Positions 1 through 7,667 of a DNA stretch of 45,740 bases are shown here, piece after piece. A model generated the notes under the pieces. It had not been told where the DNA came from and made no database searches. It saw only the letters and a list, made by a program, of their open reading frames with translations. The position numbers were made by a program, and so were the translations under genes. The stretch comes from Caldilineae bacterium. Its GTDB lineage: Bacteria; Chloroflexota; Anaerolineae; DUEN01. The stretch spans positions 1 through 45,740 of the forward strand of contig DUEN01000133.1 in the NCBI GenBank assembly GCA_011176545.1, written 5' to 3'. Each line of letters starts with the position of its first letter. The first letter of the stretch is position 1.

Positions 1-620
1 CGCACCCCGGCGATAAGCACCGGTACGACGATGGGGAACAACAGGATGGGGAGCATGATCTCCCGGGCGCGCGTGTTCACAGCCATGGCGGAGAACAGCG
101 TGCCTACCGCGGAGAACCCCAACGTGCCCAGGAACACGACCAGCAAGATACCGGGATGCCACAGCGGCAGGTTGAACAAGATCATGAAGATGGGCAGGAG
201 GACCGACTCCACCACCGACATGAAGATCAGGTTGCCCAACATCTTGCCGAAATAGATGGCACTGCGATCCACCGGGGTGAGGAGCAACCCTTCCAAGCAA
301 CCCTTATCGCTCTCCAGGACGAAGGATCGATTCAAGCCCAGTACCCCGGAGAAGGCGATGGTCACCCATAGCATGCCAGGGGCCACCGCGCGCACGTCCT
401 CCACCCGGAGATCGAAAGCGAATTGGAAAATGAGGACAGCCAGCATAGCGAACACGAACATGGCGCTGAAGATCTCGCGGGTGCGCAGCTCACTGACGAC
501 GTCCTTCCAGACGATGGCCAGCACCTTGCGCAGATAGCCGCCCGCGGCCGTCCTCCATCCTGTTTCAACCCGCCCAAGAGACGCTGAGACGTGTCCCGCA
601 GTTGGCCTCACTCCGCTCAC
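1..620 (-). CDS. ccmB: Haem exporter permease CcmB (C-terminus cut by window edge)
   Basis: Membrane subunit of the CcmAB(CD) ABC complex, which drives release of haem-loaded CcmE during System I cytochrome c maturation. My own translation of the minus strand gives an uninterrupted frame of about 206 codons running off base 1. It contains the family's opening pattern (VWKDVVSELRTREIFSAM), the hydrophobic segment beginning MFVFAMLAVLIF, the cytoplasmic motif SFVLESDKGCLEGLLLTPVD, then further membrane helices ending LLFPIVVPVLIAGV. The GTG at 620 overlaps the ccmA stop as GTGA, which suggests translational coupling. That start adds about 32 residues before the usual CcmB N-terminus, so GTG at 524 is an alternative. 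CcmB proteins are usually about 220 residues, so little is missing. Downstream genes (ccmC, ccmF) probably lie beyond the window. Confidence 0.88.
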   Translation of the reverse strand, partial: MSGVRPTAGHVSASLGRVETGWRTAAGGYLRKVLAIVWKDVVSELRTREIFSAMFVFAMLAVLIFQFAFDLRVEDVRAVAPGMLWVTIAFSGVLGLNRSFVLESDKGCLEGLLLTPVDRSAIYFGKMLGNLIFMSVVESVLLPIFMILFNLPLWHPGILLVVFLGTLGFSAVGTLFSAMAVNTRAREIMLPILLFPIVVPVLIAGV

Positions 621-1351
621 GGCGTGCTCTCCCCCACGTGGCTACGATAGACCTCCCGCAGTTCCGCCGCTGATACGGCGGAACTGGGGGTATCGAATAC
701 GATGCGCCCGTTGACCAGGAGTGCCACCCGATCGGCCCACTCCCATCCCCGCTCCAGGTTATGCGTGGTGAGCAACACCGTACGCCGCTCCCCACCCAGC
801 TGTCGGATCAGGCGATGCAACATCTCCGCGGCCTGCTGATCCAGGCCGGTATCCGGCTCGTCCAGTAGCAGGATGGGGGGGTCGTGCAAGATGGCCCGGG
901 CGATAGCCAGTCGCTGCACCATGCCTCGTGAATAGGTGCGAACCGGATCATGCCGTCGATGGAAGAGCCCTACCTGCTCCAGGACCTCTCTGACCCTCTC
1001 TCTGGCATCGACCAGATCGTACATCCGGGCGAAGAAGCGCAGGTTCTCCTCCCCGGTGAGGCTGTCGTACACCAGTGGCGCGTGAGACACCACCCCGATG
1101 TATCGACGCAGATCAGCGCTGGCCTGGGTGGTCTCCACCCCACCGATGCGAACGGTGCCCGCCGTCGCCTTGCTCAACATGGCCAGGATGCGAATGAGCG
1201 TCGTCTTACCAGCCCCATTAGGGCCGAAGAGCGCCAGCGTCTGACCTGCGGGTACGGTCAGATCGATATCCCGCAGCGCGACCTTTCGCCCAAAGGCCTT
1301 GACGAGGCCGCGCACCTCGATCATGGGAGGCTCCGTCCCCACACCGTTCAC
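617..1351 (-). CDS. ccmA: Haem exporter ATP-binding protein CcmA
   Basis: ABC ATPase that powers the Ccm complex at the cytoplasmic face of the membrane. Counting from the GTG start, Walker A is GPNGAGKT (43-50), the ABC signature is a variant SRGMVQR (141-147), Walker B is ILLLDEP (160-166), and an H-loop TTHNLE lies near 195. The length of 244 residues is slightly above the family norm of about 200-215. The GTG at 1351 overlaps the stop of the upstream cytochrome gene and has AGGAG about 10 nt upstream. ATG at 1324 (MIEVRG) begins where most CcmA proteins begin and has GGAG at a 6-nt spacing, so it is an equally good start. The assignment as CcmA rather than a generic ABC ATPase rests on the adjacent ccmB and ccmE. 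Confidence 0.87.
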   Translation of the reverse strand: MNGVGTEPPMIEVRGLVKAFGRKVALRDIDLTVPAGQTLALFGPNGAGKTTLIRILAMLSKATAGTVRIGGVETTQASADLRRYIGVVSHAPLVYDSLTGEENLRFFARMYDLVDARERVREVLEQVGLFHRRHDPVRTYSRGMVQRLAIARAILHDPPILLLDEPDTGLDQQAAEMLHRLIRQLGGERRTVLLTTHNLERGWEWADRVALLVNGRIVFDTPSSAVSAAELREVYRSHVGESTP

Positions 1352-3177
1352 GATTCGCTCAACTCCTGGATCTGCTGTATCACCTCCAAGAGCCGGGCCT
1401 TACGCGCTGACCGCTCTCGCTGATAGACGTCCTCGTCGATGTTCCCCGCCTCGTACTCGTCATCCAGCCGGGCTATGCTCAGGATGAGACGCTCGCGCTC
1501 CATCTCCAACTCGGAGAGGTCGGCTGGCGCGGAGGGCTCCATCGCCGGGACCTCCCGCTGGCGTTGCCATATGAGATAGCCAATGGCGGCTAACGCCCCG
1601 GCCAGCGCGACGATCACTGCAACGAGAACCACCGGCGAGCCCACAGCCGCGCGAGTTTCGTCGCCGTGTGGCAGATCCTCAAAGGAGAGGGTGATCACCT
1701 CCCCGGCGGGGATGTCACTGCCAGCCAGGTTCAGGAACTGCTGCCCGGAGCCACCTCGTTTGCCCTGGAAGGTCACCTGCGAGCTGGATACTTTGACCCC
1801 AACATCGTTGACGAGCACGTTCAGGTGAGCGACCGGATAGGCCAGCACATGCTGGAACTCCAGGCGCTTCCCCTGGTAGGGGTAGCGATATCGTATCATC
1901 ACCTGGCGGATGCCCTGTCCAGGCGGGACAGGCAACGTATCCACCACAGCGTCTTCCACGACGAAGAATCGCTGGCCGATCGGCCCAGGATCGACGCCAA
2001 GATCCTGATAGCCAGCAGGCAAGGGGAAGCGCAGGGTCACGCGGCGGTCAGGGGCCACCTGCTCGCCGCCCACGTAGACGCGATCCCCATCCTGGCTGAT
2101 GATGTACATCTCGCCGATGAGGAGGCTCTGTCCCTCGAAATCGATGAACCAATGGGCGCGTTCGATCCGGATGCCGCTCCCGTCCTCGGTTGGCTCATAG
2201 ACCGTGACGGGGAGATCGAGCTCTGACGAGCCCTCGGGGAAGCTGCGAACATCCGAGGCATACGGCACGCCCGCATAGTCCAGCATGACCATGTATGACC
2301 ACTCAGAAGCGCTCGAAAGCCCCTCAAATCGGAAGGTGCCATCCTCGCCCAGCGTCGTCTCGAAGTTCCGTACCTCGTCGAACGTCTCGCTATCGAAGAC
2401 CCGCAGCGTGACGGTGATCCCTGAGGGGACCGGGCCGGACGGCGTGGCGTTCGTGACGCTCCCTCGGATGACGCCCTCCCCGGGCTCATAGGTGGGAGGG
2501 GTCAACGGGCGATAGACGAAGGAGCGCACATATTCCACGGCGGCCCAGCGTTCCCCCTCCGTTAACGTATCGGCGAAGCCGGGCATATCGTTGCGTCCCT
2601 CGGTGACTACATCGAACCAGGAGGCCAGACTGCGATCGAGCGTATCGAAGCTCGTCAGATCTGGCATATCCGGCGGAGCCTCCGGCCCATCGCCGAGGCC
2701 GTTCTCCCCATGACACCTGGCGCAACGCTCCTGATAAATCGTCCGACCCTGATCCAGCTCCCCCTCTTCCTGGTGCAACGTCCAGGCGTAAGCGAGGGCG
2801 TCCCATATCTCCTGATCGCTCAGCCGATCGCCCCACGCGGGCATCATACGCTCCGCCCGTCCGCTCTTGGCGATGTGAAACCACCGCGCCAGGGACGTCT
2901 GTCGGGCGATGGCCGCATCGGCGAATTGGGCCGGCGGAAATTCGAGCTCAGAGGCGAGGGGGCCCTCTCCCAAGCCCTGACGGCCATGACAGGAGGCGCA
3001 GTTCTCCTGATAGATCATCCGCCCCCGCCGGGCGGACGGCAGCTCAAGGGGAGGGGATACGGGCGGGGTATCCTGCGCGATAGGGGCTGCATACGCCGCG
3101 GCCGTCAGGCCGAGCAGGATCGCTAACAGGACAGGTAACGCGAAGAGGACGTAACGCCTGAAAGTTGAACAGATCAT
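1348..3177 (-). CDS. Dihaem c-type cytochrome membrane protein in the ccm operon
   Basis: Predicted exported, membrane-anchored protein of 609 residues. A Sec signal occupies residues 1-31 (LFALPVLLAILLGLTAAAYA). Two cytochrome c domains follow, with haem motifs CASCH (60-64) and CARCH (152-156) and likely axial methionines in MMPAW (111-115) and DMPGF (197-201). A long beta-rich region follows from about 235 to 520, beginning with a carboxypeptidase-regulatory-like fold (GVIRGSVTNATPSGPVPSGI). A transmembrane helix lies near 528-548 (VVLVAVIVALAGALAAIGYL), and the charged tail (LDDEYEAGNIDEDVYQRER) looks helical, resembling the cytoplasmic tails of CcmI/CcmH-type proteins. The stop overlaps ccmA. 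It is probably a maturation partner or an electron-transfer cytochrome made with its own assembly machinery. No exact family is recognised. Confidence 0.82.
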   Translation of the reverse strand: MICSTFRRYVLFALPVLLAILLGLTAAAYAAPIAQDTPPVSPPLELPSARRGRMIYQENCASCHGRQGLGEGPLASELEFPPAQFADAAIARQTSLARWFHIAKSGRAERMMPAWGDRLSDQEIWDALAYAWTLHQEEGELDQGRTIYQERCARCHGENGLGDGPEAPPDMPDLTSFDTLDRSLASWFDVVTEGRNDMPGFADTLTEGERWAAVEYVRSFVYRPLTPPTYEPGEGVIRGSVTNATPSGPVPSGITVTLRVFDSETFDEVRNFETTLGEDGTFRFEGLSSASEWSYMVMLDYAGVPYASDVRSFPEGSSELDLPVTVYEPTEDGSGIRIERAHWFIDFEGQSLLIGEMYIISQDGDRVYVGGEQVAPDRRVTLRFPLPAGYQDLGVDPGPIGQRFFVVEDAVVDTLPVPPGQGIRQVMIRYRYPYQGKRLEFQHVLAYPVAHLNVLVNDVGVKVSSSQVTFQGKRGGSGQQFLNLAGSDIPAGEVITLSFEDLPHGDETRAAVGSPVVLVAVIVALAGALAAIGYLIWQRQREVPAMEPSAPADLSELEMERERLILSIARLDDEYEAGNIDEDVYQRERSARKARLLEVIQQIQELSES

Positions 3178-3218
3178 ATCGTTGAACTCACCTCACCCTT
3201 GGCGGGCCGATCTTTAGT

Positions 3219-3249
3219 AAAAAACGGTCGCCCGCCGCCGTGGGCGACC
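3219..3249 (-). terminator. Intrinsic terminator after ccmE
   Basis: Read on the minus strand, GGTCGCCC and GGGCGACC form an 8-bp perfect stem around an 8-nt loop, followed by GTTTTTT. It lies about 40 nt past the ccmE stop and 42 nt before the cytochrome gene. Part of the ccmE transcript should therefore stop here, giving more CcmE than CcmAB. I see no clear promoter between this hairpin and 3177. The stem has the same GGTCGCCC core as the palindromic repeats elsewhere in the window. Confidence 0.75.
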
Positions 3250-3289
3250 ATCTTACATAGTGGGAAGGCTCCGAGGGACGAGGAAACCC

Positions 3290-3766
3290 TCAGTCCACAG
3301 CCCGGACCTCAGTCTCCTGCGGCGCCTCCTCATAACGAGAGGGACACTTTAACAGCAATGTCTTCGCCTCGAACACACCATCTTCTCGCAACGTCCCCTC
3401 CAGGATCGTCGTCGATCCCGGCCGGGTGAAGTTGTCCGGCATCACCCCATGAAAATAGACCTGTAGCGTATCGCCTGTGCCCGTCTGATCCCGGATCGAG
3501 AAGGTCAGGGAGAGATTCGGGGCATCCCAGTTCACCGTCTCCTGGATGATCTCGCCGCTGACCCGGATCTGCTTGCCTATGAGCTCTGTCTCCCGGCCGC
3601 GTATCTCATGGACTTCCATATAATAAGCCCCGGTGCTGCGAGCCGCGTTCACGATGAGGTACCCAATGACGGCGAAGATGAGCACGCTGCCAATGAGAAA
3701 CTTGAGCCGCTTGTTGGCCGTAGCCGAACGCCCGGCGACCCGAGGCACAGTAGCGCTTGAATCCAT
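3290..3766 (-). CDS. ccmE: Cytochrome c maturation haem chaperone CcmE, CXXXY type
   Basis: Periplasm-facing haem chaperone of System I; 158 residues. An N-terminal anchor helix lies at about 21-40 (LKFLIGSVLIFAVIGYLIVN). The OB-fold follows, with family hallmarks IRVSGEI (67-73), VYFHGVMPDNF (103-113) and EGTLREDGVFEAKTLLLKCP (123-142). The covalent haem-binding site is C141-P-S-R-Y145, so cysteine replaces the histidine of the classical HXXXY motif. This CXXXY form is known from archaea and some bacteria such as Desulfovibrio and is associated with a modified Ccm system. The ATG is preceded by AAGGAGAGGAAGACG and the leader is about 130 nt. It heads the ccm block and is separated from it by a terminator. 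Confidence 0.93.
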   Translation of the reverse strand: MDSSATVPRVAGRSATANKRLKFLIGSVLIFAVIGYLIVNAARSTGAYYMEVHEIRGRETELIGKQIRVSGEIIQETVNWDAPNLSLTFSIRDQTGTGDTLQVYFHGVMPDNFTRPGSTTILEGTLREDGVFEAKTLLLKCPSRYEEAPQETEVRAVD

Positions 3767-3902
3767 CGTCTTCCTCTCCTTACGACACCCGAGGTGTTAA
3801 GCCCTTTCTTAGCGAGTCTTCTTGCCCGTACTTGAACAGATCCCATTGTAAGCAGAAACGAGATTTGGGCAATGTAACCCTGCTCCGGGGGAGCACGGCG
3901 GA

Positions 3903-3932
3903 AGTATAACACCTGAGAGGCCGTTCTGTCAA
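3903..3932 (-). promoter_or_regulatory. Promoter of ccmE
   Basis: On the minus strand, TTGACA (3932-3927) and TATACT (3908-3903) are separated by 18 nt, close to the sigma-70 consensus. This predicts a start near 3896 and a leader of about 130 nt before ccmE. Confidence 0.65.
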
Positions 3933-4019
3933 TGAAGCATGTTTGCTTCTACATATTTTCAGCGTTGTTTGGAGGATGAAGGCCGGCAGGTTGAGGCCCG
4001 CCTCCGGCGGCGTAAGTGC

Positions 4020-4048
4020 TTGCGCCGTGGCGCGGCATGGTGTAGAAT
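4020..4048 (+). promoter_or_regulatory. Promoter of the sbcD-like gene; probably leaderless
   Basis: TTGCGC (4020-4025), a 17-nt spacer and TAGAAT (4043-4048). The ATG at 4055 is only 6 nt past the -10 box and no ribosome binding site fits between them, so the transcript is likely leaderless. The remaining bases from 3767 to 4019 hold only the divergent ccmE promoter and leader. Confidence 0.5.
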
Positions 4049-4054
4049 AGCAAT

Positions 4055-5281
4055 ATGATTAAGCTGATACATTTCGCCGACCTTCATCTGGGCATGGAGA
4101 ACTATGGCCGGTTGGATCCGCAAACCGGCCTGTCTACCCGAGTGGTCGATTTCCTGCGAGCGTTCGACCACCTGATCGACTTCGCCGCCGAGGAGAGCGT
4201 CGATCTCGTCGTCTTCGCGGGGGACGCCTTCAGGACACGGGACCCCTCGCCCACGTATCAGCGGGAATTCGCCCGACGCATCCATCGCCTGGCCCACGGG
4301 CTCCGCATCCCGGTTTTTCTGCTGGTGGGGAATCACGATCTCCCCAACGCGGTCGGCCACGCTCATGCGATCGAGATCTTCGACACGCTGGAAGTGGAAA
4401 ACGTGCGCGTGGCCCGTCGGTCGGACATCTACTGCATCGAGACCCGCCACGGTCCGATCCAGATCGTCGCCCTGCCATGGGTGACGCGCAGCGCGCTGCT
4501 GACCCGCGATGAGTATAAGAACCTTAACCTGGACGAGATCCACCAGCTCATGCTGAACAAGCTGGAGGGCGTGATCCTCGGCGAGCAGGGGCTTGCCAAT
4601 CGGCTGGATGCGGAGATACCGGCCATCATGGTGGCGCATGGGACCGTGCAGGGCGCCGTATATGGCAGTGAGCGTAGCGTCATGCTGGGACGCGACCTGG
4701 TGCTTCCCCCCAGCCTGATACGCCATCCGGCCTTCGACTATGTGGCCCTGGGGCATATCCATCGGCATCAGTGTCTGTTTGATGACCCACCAGCAGTATA
4801 TGCCGGGAGCCTGGAACGCATCGACTTCGGCGAGGCCTCGGAACGCAAGGGCTTCGTCGTCGTTGAGCTGGAGAAAGGGCGGGCGGCATGGCGTTTCGTC
4901 CCCGTAAACGCCCGGCGGTTTGTGTCCATCCGCGTGCGGGCTGATGGGGAAGACCCCACCCGGCAAGTCCTGGAAGCTATCGAGCGGCACTCCATCGCTG
5001 ACGCCGTCGTGCGGCTGACCATCGAGACCACCGTGGAGGCCGAGTCACGTTTAGACGACGCGGCCATCCGACGGGCTCTGGCGCCCGCATTTTACATCGC
5101 CGCCATCTCACGTGAGATTGAACGCCCTACCCGGCTGCGGCTGGGCAGCCAGGAATCCATAGAAGCCCTGACGCCAATACAGATCCTGGAACGTTATTTG
5201 ATCGCCAAACAGGTTCCCCCCGAGCGTATCGATCGGCTGCTCCGCTATGCGAGGGAGATCATCGATCCCTCCGGGGAGTGA
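4055..5281 (+). CDS. SbcD/Mre11-like DNA repair exonuclease subunit
   Basis: Calcineurin-like metallophosphoesterase of the SbcD/Mre11 group, 408 residues, which would trim DNA ends and hairpins in the cytoplasm as part of an SbcCD complex. Metal-binding motifs appear in order: FADLHLG (7-13), VFAGDAFRTRDPSP (near 53-66), VGNHDLP (near 91-97), VAHGTVQG (near 193-200) and ALGHIHRH (near 228-235). This is the order and spacing of SbcD. The C-terminal part is the capping region. ATG 4055 begins MIKLIHFADLH, the normal SbcD start, and appears leaderless. No sbcC ATPase lies next to it, as is usual in SbcCD loci, so the partner must be elsewhere or this enzyme works alone. The stop overlaps a GTG upstream of the following gene. 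Confidence 0.85.
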   Translation: MIKLIHFADLHLGMENYGRLDPQTGLSTRVVDFLRAFDHLIDFAAEESVDLVVFAGDAFRTRDPSPTYQREFARRIHRLAHGLRIPVFLLVGNHDLPNAVGHAHAIEIFDTLEVENVRVARRSDIYCIETRHGPIQIVALPWVTRSALLTRDEYKNLNLDEIHQLMLNKLEGVILGEQGLANRLDAEIPAIMVAHGTVQGAVYGSERSVMLGRDLVLPPSLIRHPAFDYVALGHIHRHQCLFDDPPAVYAGSLERIDFGEASERKGFVVVELEKGRAAWRFVPVNARRFVSIRVRADGEDPTRQVLEAIERHSIADAVVRLTIETTVEAESRLDDAAIRRALAPAFYIAAISREIERPTRLRLGSQESIEALTPIQILERYLIAKQVPPERIDRLLRYAREIIDPSGE

Positions 5282-5310
5282 TCCTGTCTCTGGCATCGGA
5301 GGAAGGGGTC

Positions 5311-7605
5311 ATGGCTCTACCCAGACGGATCACGGCTGTCGAGATCAGCGCCGAGCGGGACCGCCATGTCTATCATGCACGCATCGTAGAGCCAGAGGCG
5401 AGCACTCCCCAGGCGCGAGCGCGCGGCAACCTCCACGTCCTGTTGAATCTGAGTGGGGCCGGAGGGGGGCGGTCGCGCCTATCCCGTCAGGTGCTTAACG
5501 TCATCCAGGCGACCTATTACGAACAAACCACGGGATCCGTCACTCAGAGCCTGACCCAGGCCCTCCTCGCCGCTCATGACACGCTGCGACGCGCCAATGT
5601 CACCACACCCCAGGCGGTCTGGCAGGCGAGCGTTGCCTGCCTCGTCGTACGCGGCCGCGACCTGTTCATCGGACACGCTGGCCCGGCGCTCTCCTTTGTG
5701 GCCCACCCTGACGCGGTTGACCTCTTCCCCGCGAAGCCACCGGAAGCTGAAGCCTATCTGGGTGATCCCTCGCCGCCTGATATCGAATTCTTCCACACGC
5801 AGCTTCGTGGGGATACCACCGTGCTCCTGGCGGAGGCGGGGTGGCTGGGCCATGCTTCGGCCCGGGAGATGGCCGCCGTGGCCGCCTCCCCCGATCCCGA
5901 TGCCAGCGCGGACTACCTGCGGGAGATCGCGGAGAGAACAGGGCTGGCCTGCCTGGTGATCACGATCGAGACCGAGCCCGAGGCCTGGTCGCACATCCCC
6001 AGGGTCGATGAGGAACCACATAGGGAGGCATCCGCCGGAGCCGGCGAGGCGATAGCTGGAGAGGATGAACGCTTCGCGCAGACAAGAGCGACCGTGCCCA
6101 TTGAGGAGATGTCAGAACCCCTATCACGAGCACGGGCTACGCCCTACATCCCCCGTTCGGTGACCCGGATCCCCCGGACCGTCCCATCGCGTGAGCAGCG
6201 CGCCGTCGAGCCGGCCGAGGCGCCGTCCCAGCGGCCACGGCCGGAGCCTGTGATGGAACCGGAGGTGGAGATCGCGGCCGAGCCGGGGCCCTTGCCTGAG
6301 CCGTTCAGGTGGGAGAAGCCCACCTTCTCGGTCAGGTGGCCCGCTTGGCGGCTGCCGAGGATCAGCATCCCATGGCGCCGACGCGGCAAGGCGGAAGCCA
6401 GGATCGCCAGGGCGGAACCTCAAGGGTCATCGCGATGGGCCGTGATCGTCGCCATCCTGATCCCGCTCATGACTGCGCTACTGGTGACGGGCGTCTATTG
6501 GCAGCGGGGAGCGGAGCGAGCGCGGCAACTCCAGGAATTGATAGCGGGCGCTCAGGCCCAGGTGGTAGCCGCGGCCGAGAGCGAGGACCCTGCCCGGGCT
6601 CGCGTGATGTTGGATGAGGCGGAGGGGCTCCTGGAAGAGGCGGAACTCCTACACCCAGGGCTCCCCGAGATTGAGAAGCTGCGGCTGCAGATCCAGGAGC
6701 AGAGAGATCGCATCAGCCAGGTGCAACTGCTTTATCTCGTGCTCCCGCTGAAGGAGTTCGGTAAAGGCGACAGGGATCCCAGCCGAGTCGTCGTGAATGA
6801 GGGCCATGTCTTCATCCTAGATCGAGGGCTGGATCAGGTTGACCATTATCAGCTCGATGAGACGGGAGATACGCTATCCCCGGTGGGGGATGAGCCCCTA
6901 TTGAAGAAGGGGCAGCTCCTGGGCGAGACCACCGTGGGCGAAATGGTAGACATGGTTTGGGTGCCCGCGGGAGATGGGCGTCCGGTTAGTGCTTTGCTGG
7001 TCTTGGACGCCAGCGGCAACCTGTGGCAATGGGCCGAGAACGTGGGACTCACTAGCATCTCGATCGCCGCCACGGAACAATGGCGCTACCCACAGCGGTT
7101 AGAGACCTATCTCGGCCGATTATATCTGATGGACCCCCAGGCTAATACCATCCTGCGATATCCGCCTGCGGGTTCGGACTATTCGATCTCGCCAGAGCCC
7201 TATTTCACCCAATACGTCGATCTGGCCGGTGCCGTGGACTTCAGCATCGATGGGAATATCTGGATCTTGTTCGCGGATGGGCGGGTGCTCAAATTCTTCC
7301 AGGGTGAGAGGCAGCCCTTCCTCTTCACCGGCTTCCCCGATAAATTCCGGGCGCCCGTAGCTTTGGTCGCCGGACGCAGGGAAGGTGCTCCAACGGATCG
7401 GCTATATATCGGCGATGCGCGAGATGGGCGGATCATCGAGTTCTCCAAGGATGGGGCGTTTATCCGCCAGTTGCGCCCCTCCGATCCCAGCCTCTTTCAG
7501 GATATGCGCAGCCTCTATGTGGATGAGACGAACAAGGTGTTCTACGTCCTGACGAAGAGAGGGCTATACAAAGCGCCTATCCCAGCCCCTCCGCAAAGCC
7601 CATAG
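5311..7605 (+). CDS. Membrane protein: degenerate PP2C-like domain, one TM helix, beta-propeller
   Basis: A 764-residue three-part protein. Residues 1-230 resemble a PP2C/SpoIIE phosphatase fold (SVACLVVRGRDLFIGHAGPALSFV), but the usual metal-binding GDS/DG aspartates are not seen, so catalysis is doubtful. An acidic, Pro/Arg-rich linker follows (about 230-370), then one transmembrane helix (WAVIVAILIPLMTALLVTGV, about 380-405) and a short coiled coil (QAQVVAAAESEDPARARVML, LHPGLPEIEKLRLQIQEQRD). The C-terminal ~330 residues have NHL/beta-propeller-like blades (LYLMDPQANTILRYPP, LYIGDARDGRIIEFSKDG). The arrangement suggests a cytoplasmic regulatory domain tied to an outside ligand or protein-binding propeller. 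ATG 5311 has GGAGGAAGGGG upstream; a GTG at 5278 overlapping the sbcD-like stop is the alternative. The two genes are probably co-transcribed. Confidence 0.7.
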   Translation: MALPRRITAVEISAERDRHVYHARIVEPEASTPQARARGNLHVLLNLSGAGGGRSRLSRQVLNVIQATYYEQTTGSVTQSLTQALLAAHDTLRRANVTTPQAVWQASVACLVVRGRDLFIGHAGPALSFVAHPDAVDLFPAKPPEAEAYLGDPSPPDIEFFHTQLRGDTTVLLAEAGWLGHASAREMAAVAASPDPDASADYLREIAERTGLACLVITIETEPEAWSHIPRVDEEPHREASAGAGEAIAGEDERFAQTRATVPIEEMSEPLSRARATPYIPRSVTRIPRTVPSREQRAVEPAEAPSQRPRPEPVMEPEVEIAAEPGPLPEPFRWEKPTFSVRWPAWRLPRISIPWRRRGKAEARIARAEPQGSSRWAVIVAILIPLMTALLVTGVYWQRGAERARQLQELIAGAQAQVVAAAESEDPARARVMLDEAEGLLEEAELLHPGLPEIEKLRLQIQEQRDRISQVQLLYLVLPLKEFGKGDRDPSRVVVNEGHVFILDRGLDQVDHYQLDETGDTLSPVGDEPLLKKGQLLGETTVGEMVDMVWVPAGDGRPVSALLVLDASGNLWQWAENVGLTSISIAATEQWRYPQRLETYLGRLYLMDPQANTILRYPPAGSDYSISPEPYFTQYVDLAGAVDFSIDGNIWILFADGRVLKFFQGERQPFLFTGFPDKFRAPVALVAGRREGAPTDRLYIGDARDGRIIEFSKDGAFIRQLRPSDPSLFQDMRSLYVDETNKVFYVLTKRGLYKAPIPAPPQSP

Positions 7606-7618
7606 CCTTACAACGTTG

Positions 7619-7667
7619 TGAGCCCAATAGGGCGACCAGCCGGTCGCCCCTACCAGAGCTCATAAGG
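7619..7667. repeat. Short form of the GGGGCGACC palindromic repeat (copy D)
   Basis: A 49-bp palindromic unit between convergent genes. The core is GGGCGACC AGCC GGTCGCCCC, flanked by TGAGCCCAAT on the left and GAGCTCATAA on the right. It shares its core and ends with the copies at 11023, 11873, 14224 and 25269 but lacks their ~45-bp left inner segment. Its hairpin could act as a bidirectional terminator. Its right end overlaps the last codons of the serine hydrolase gene. Confidence 0.75.

Noticed and set aside
3959..4990. 343-codon open frame on the minus strand
   Set aside because: It lies wholly antisense to the SbcD-like gene, whose motifs are clear; its protein has no recognisable domain and looks like a GC-driven shadow.
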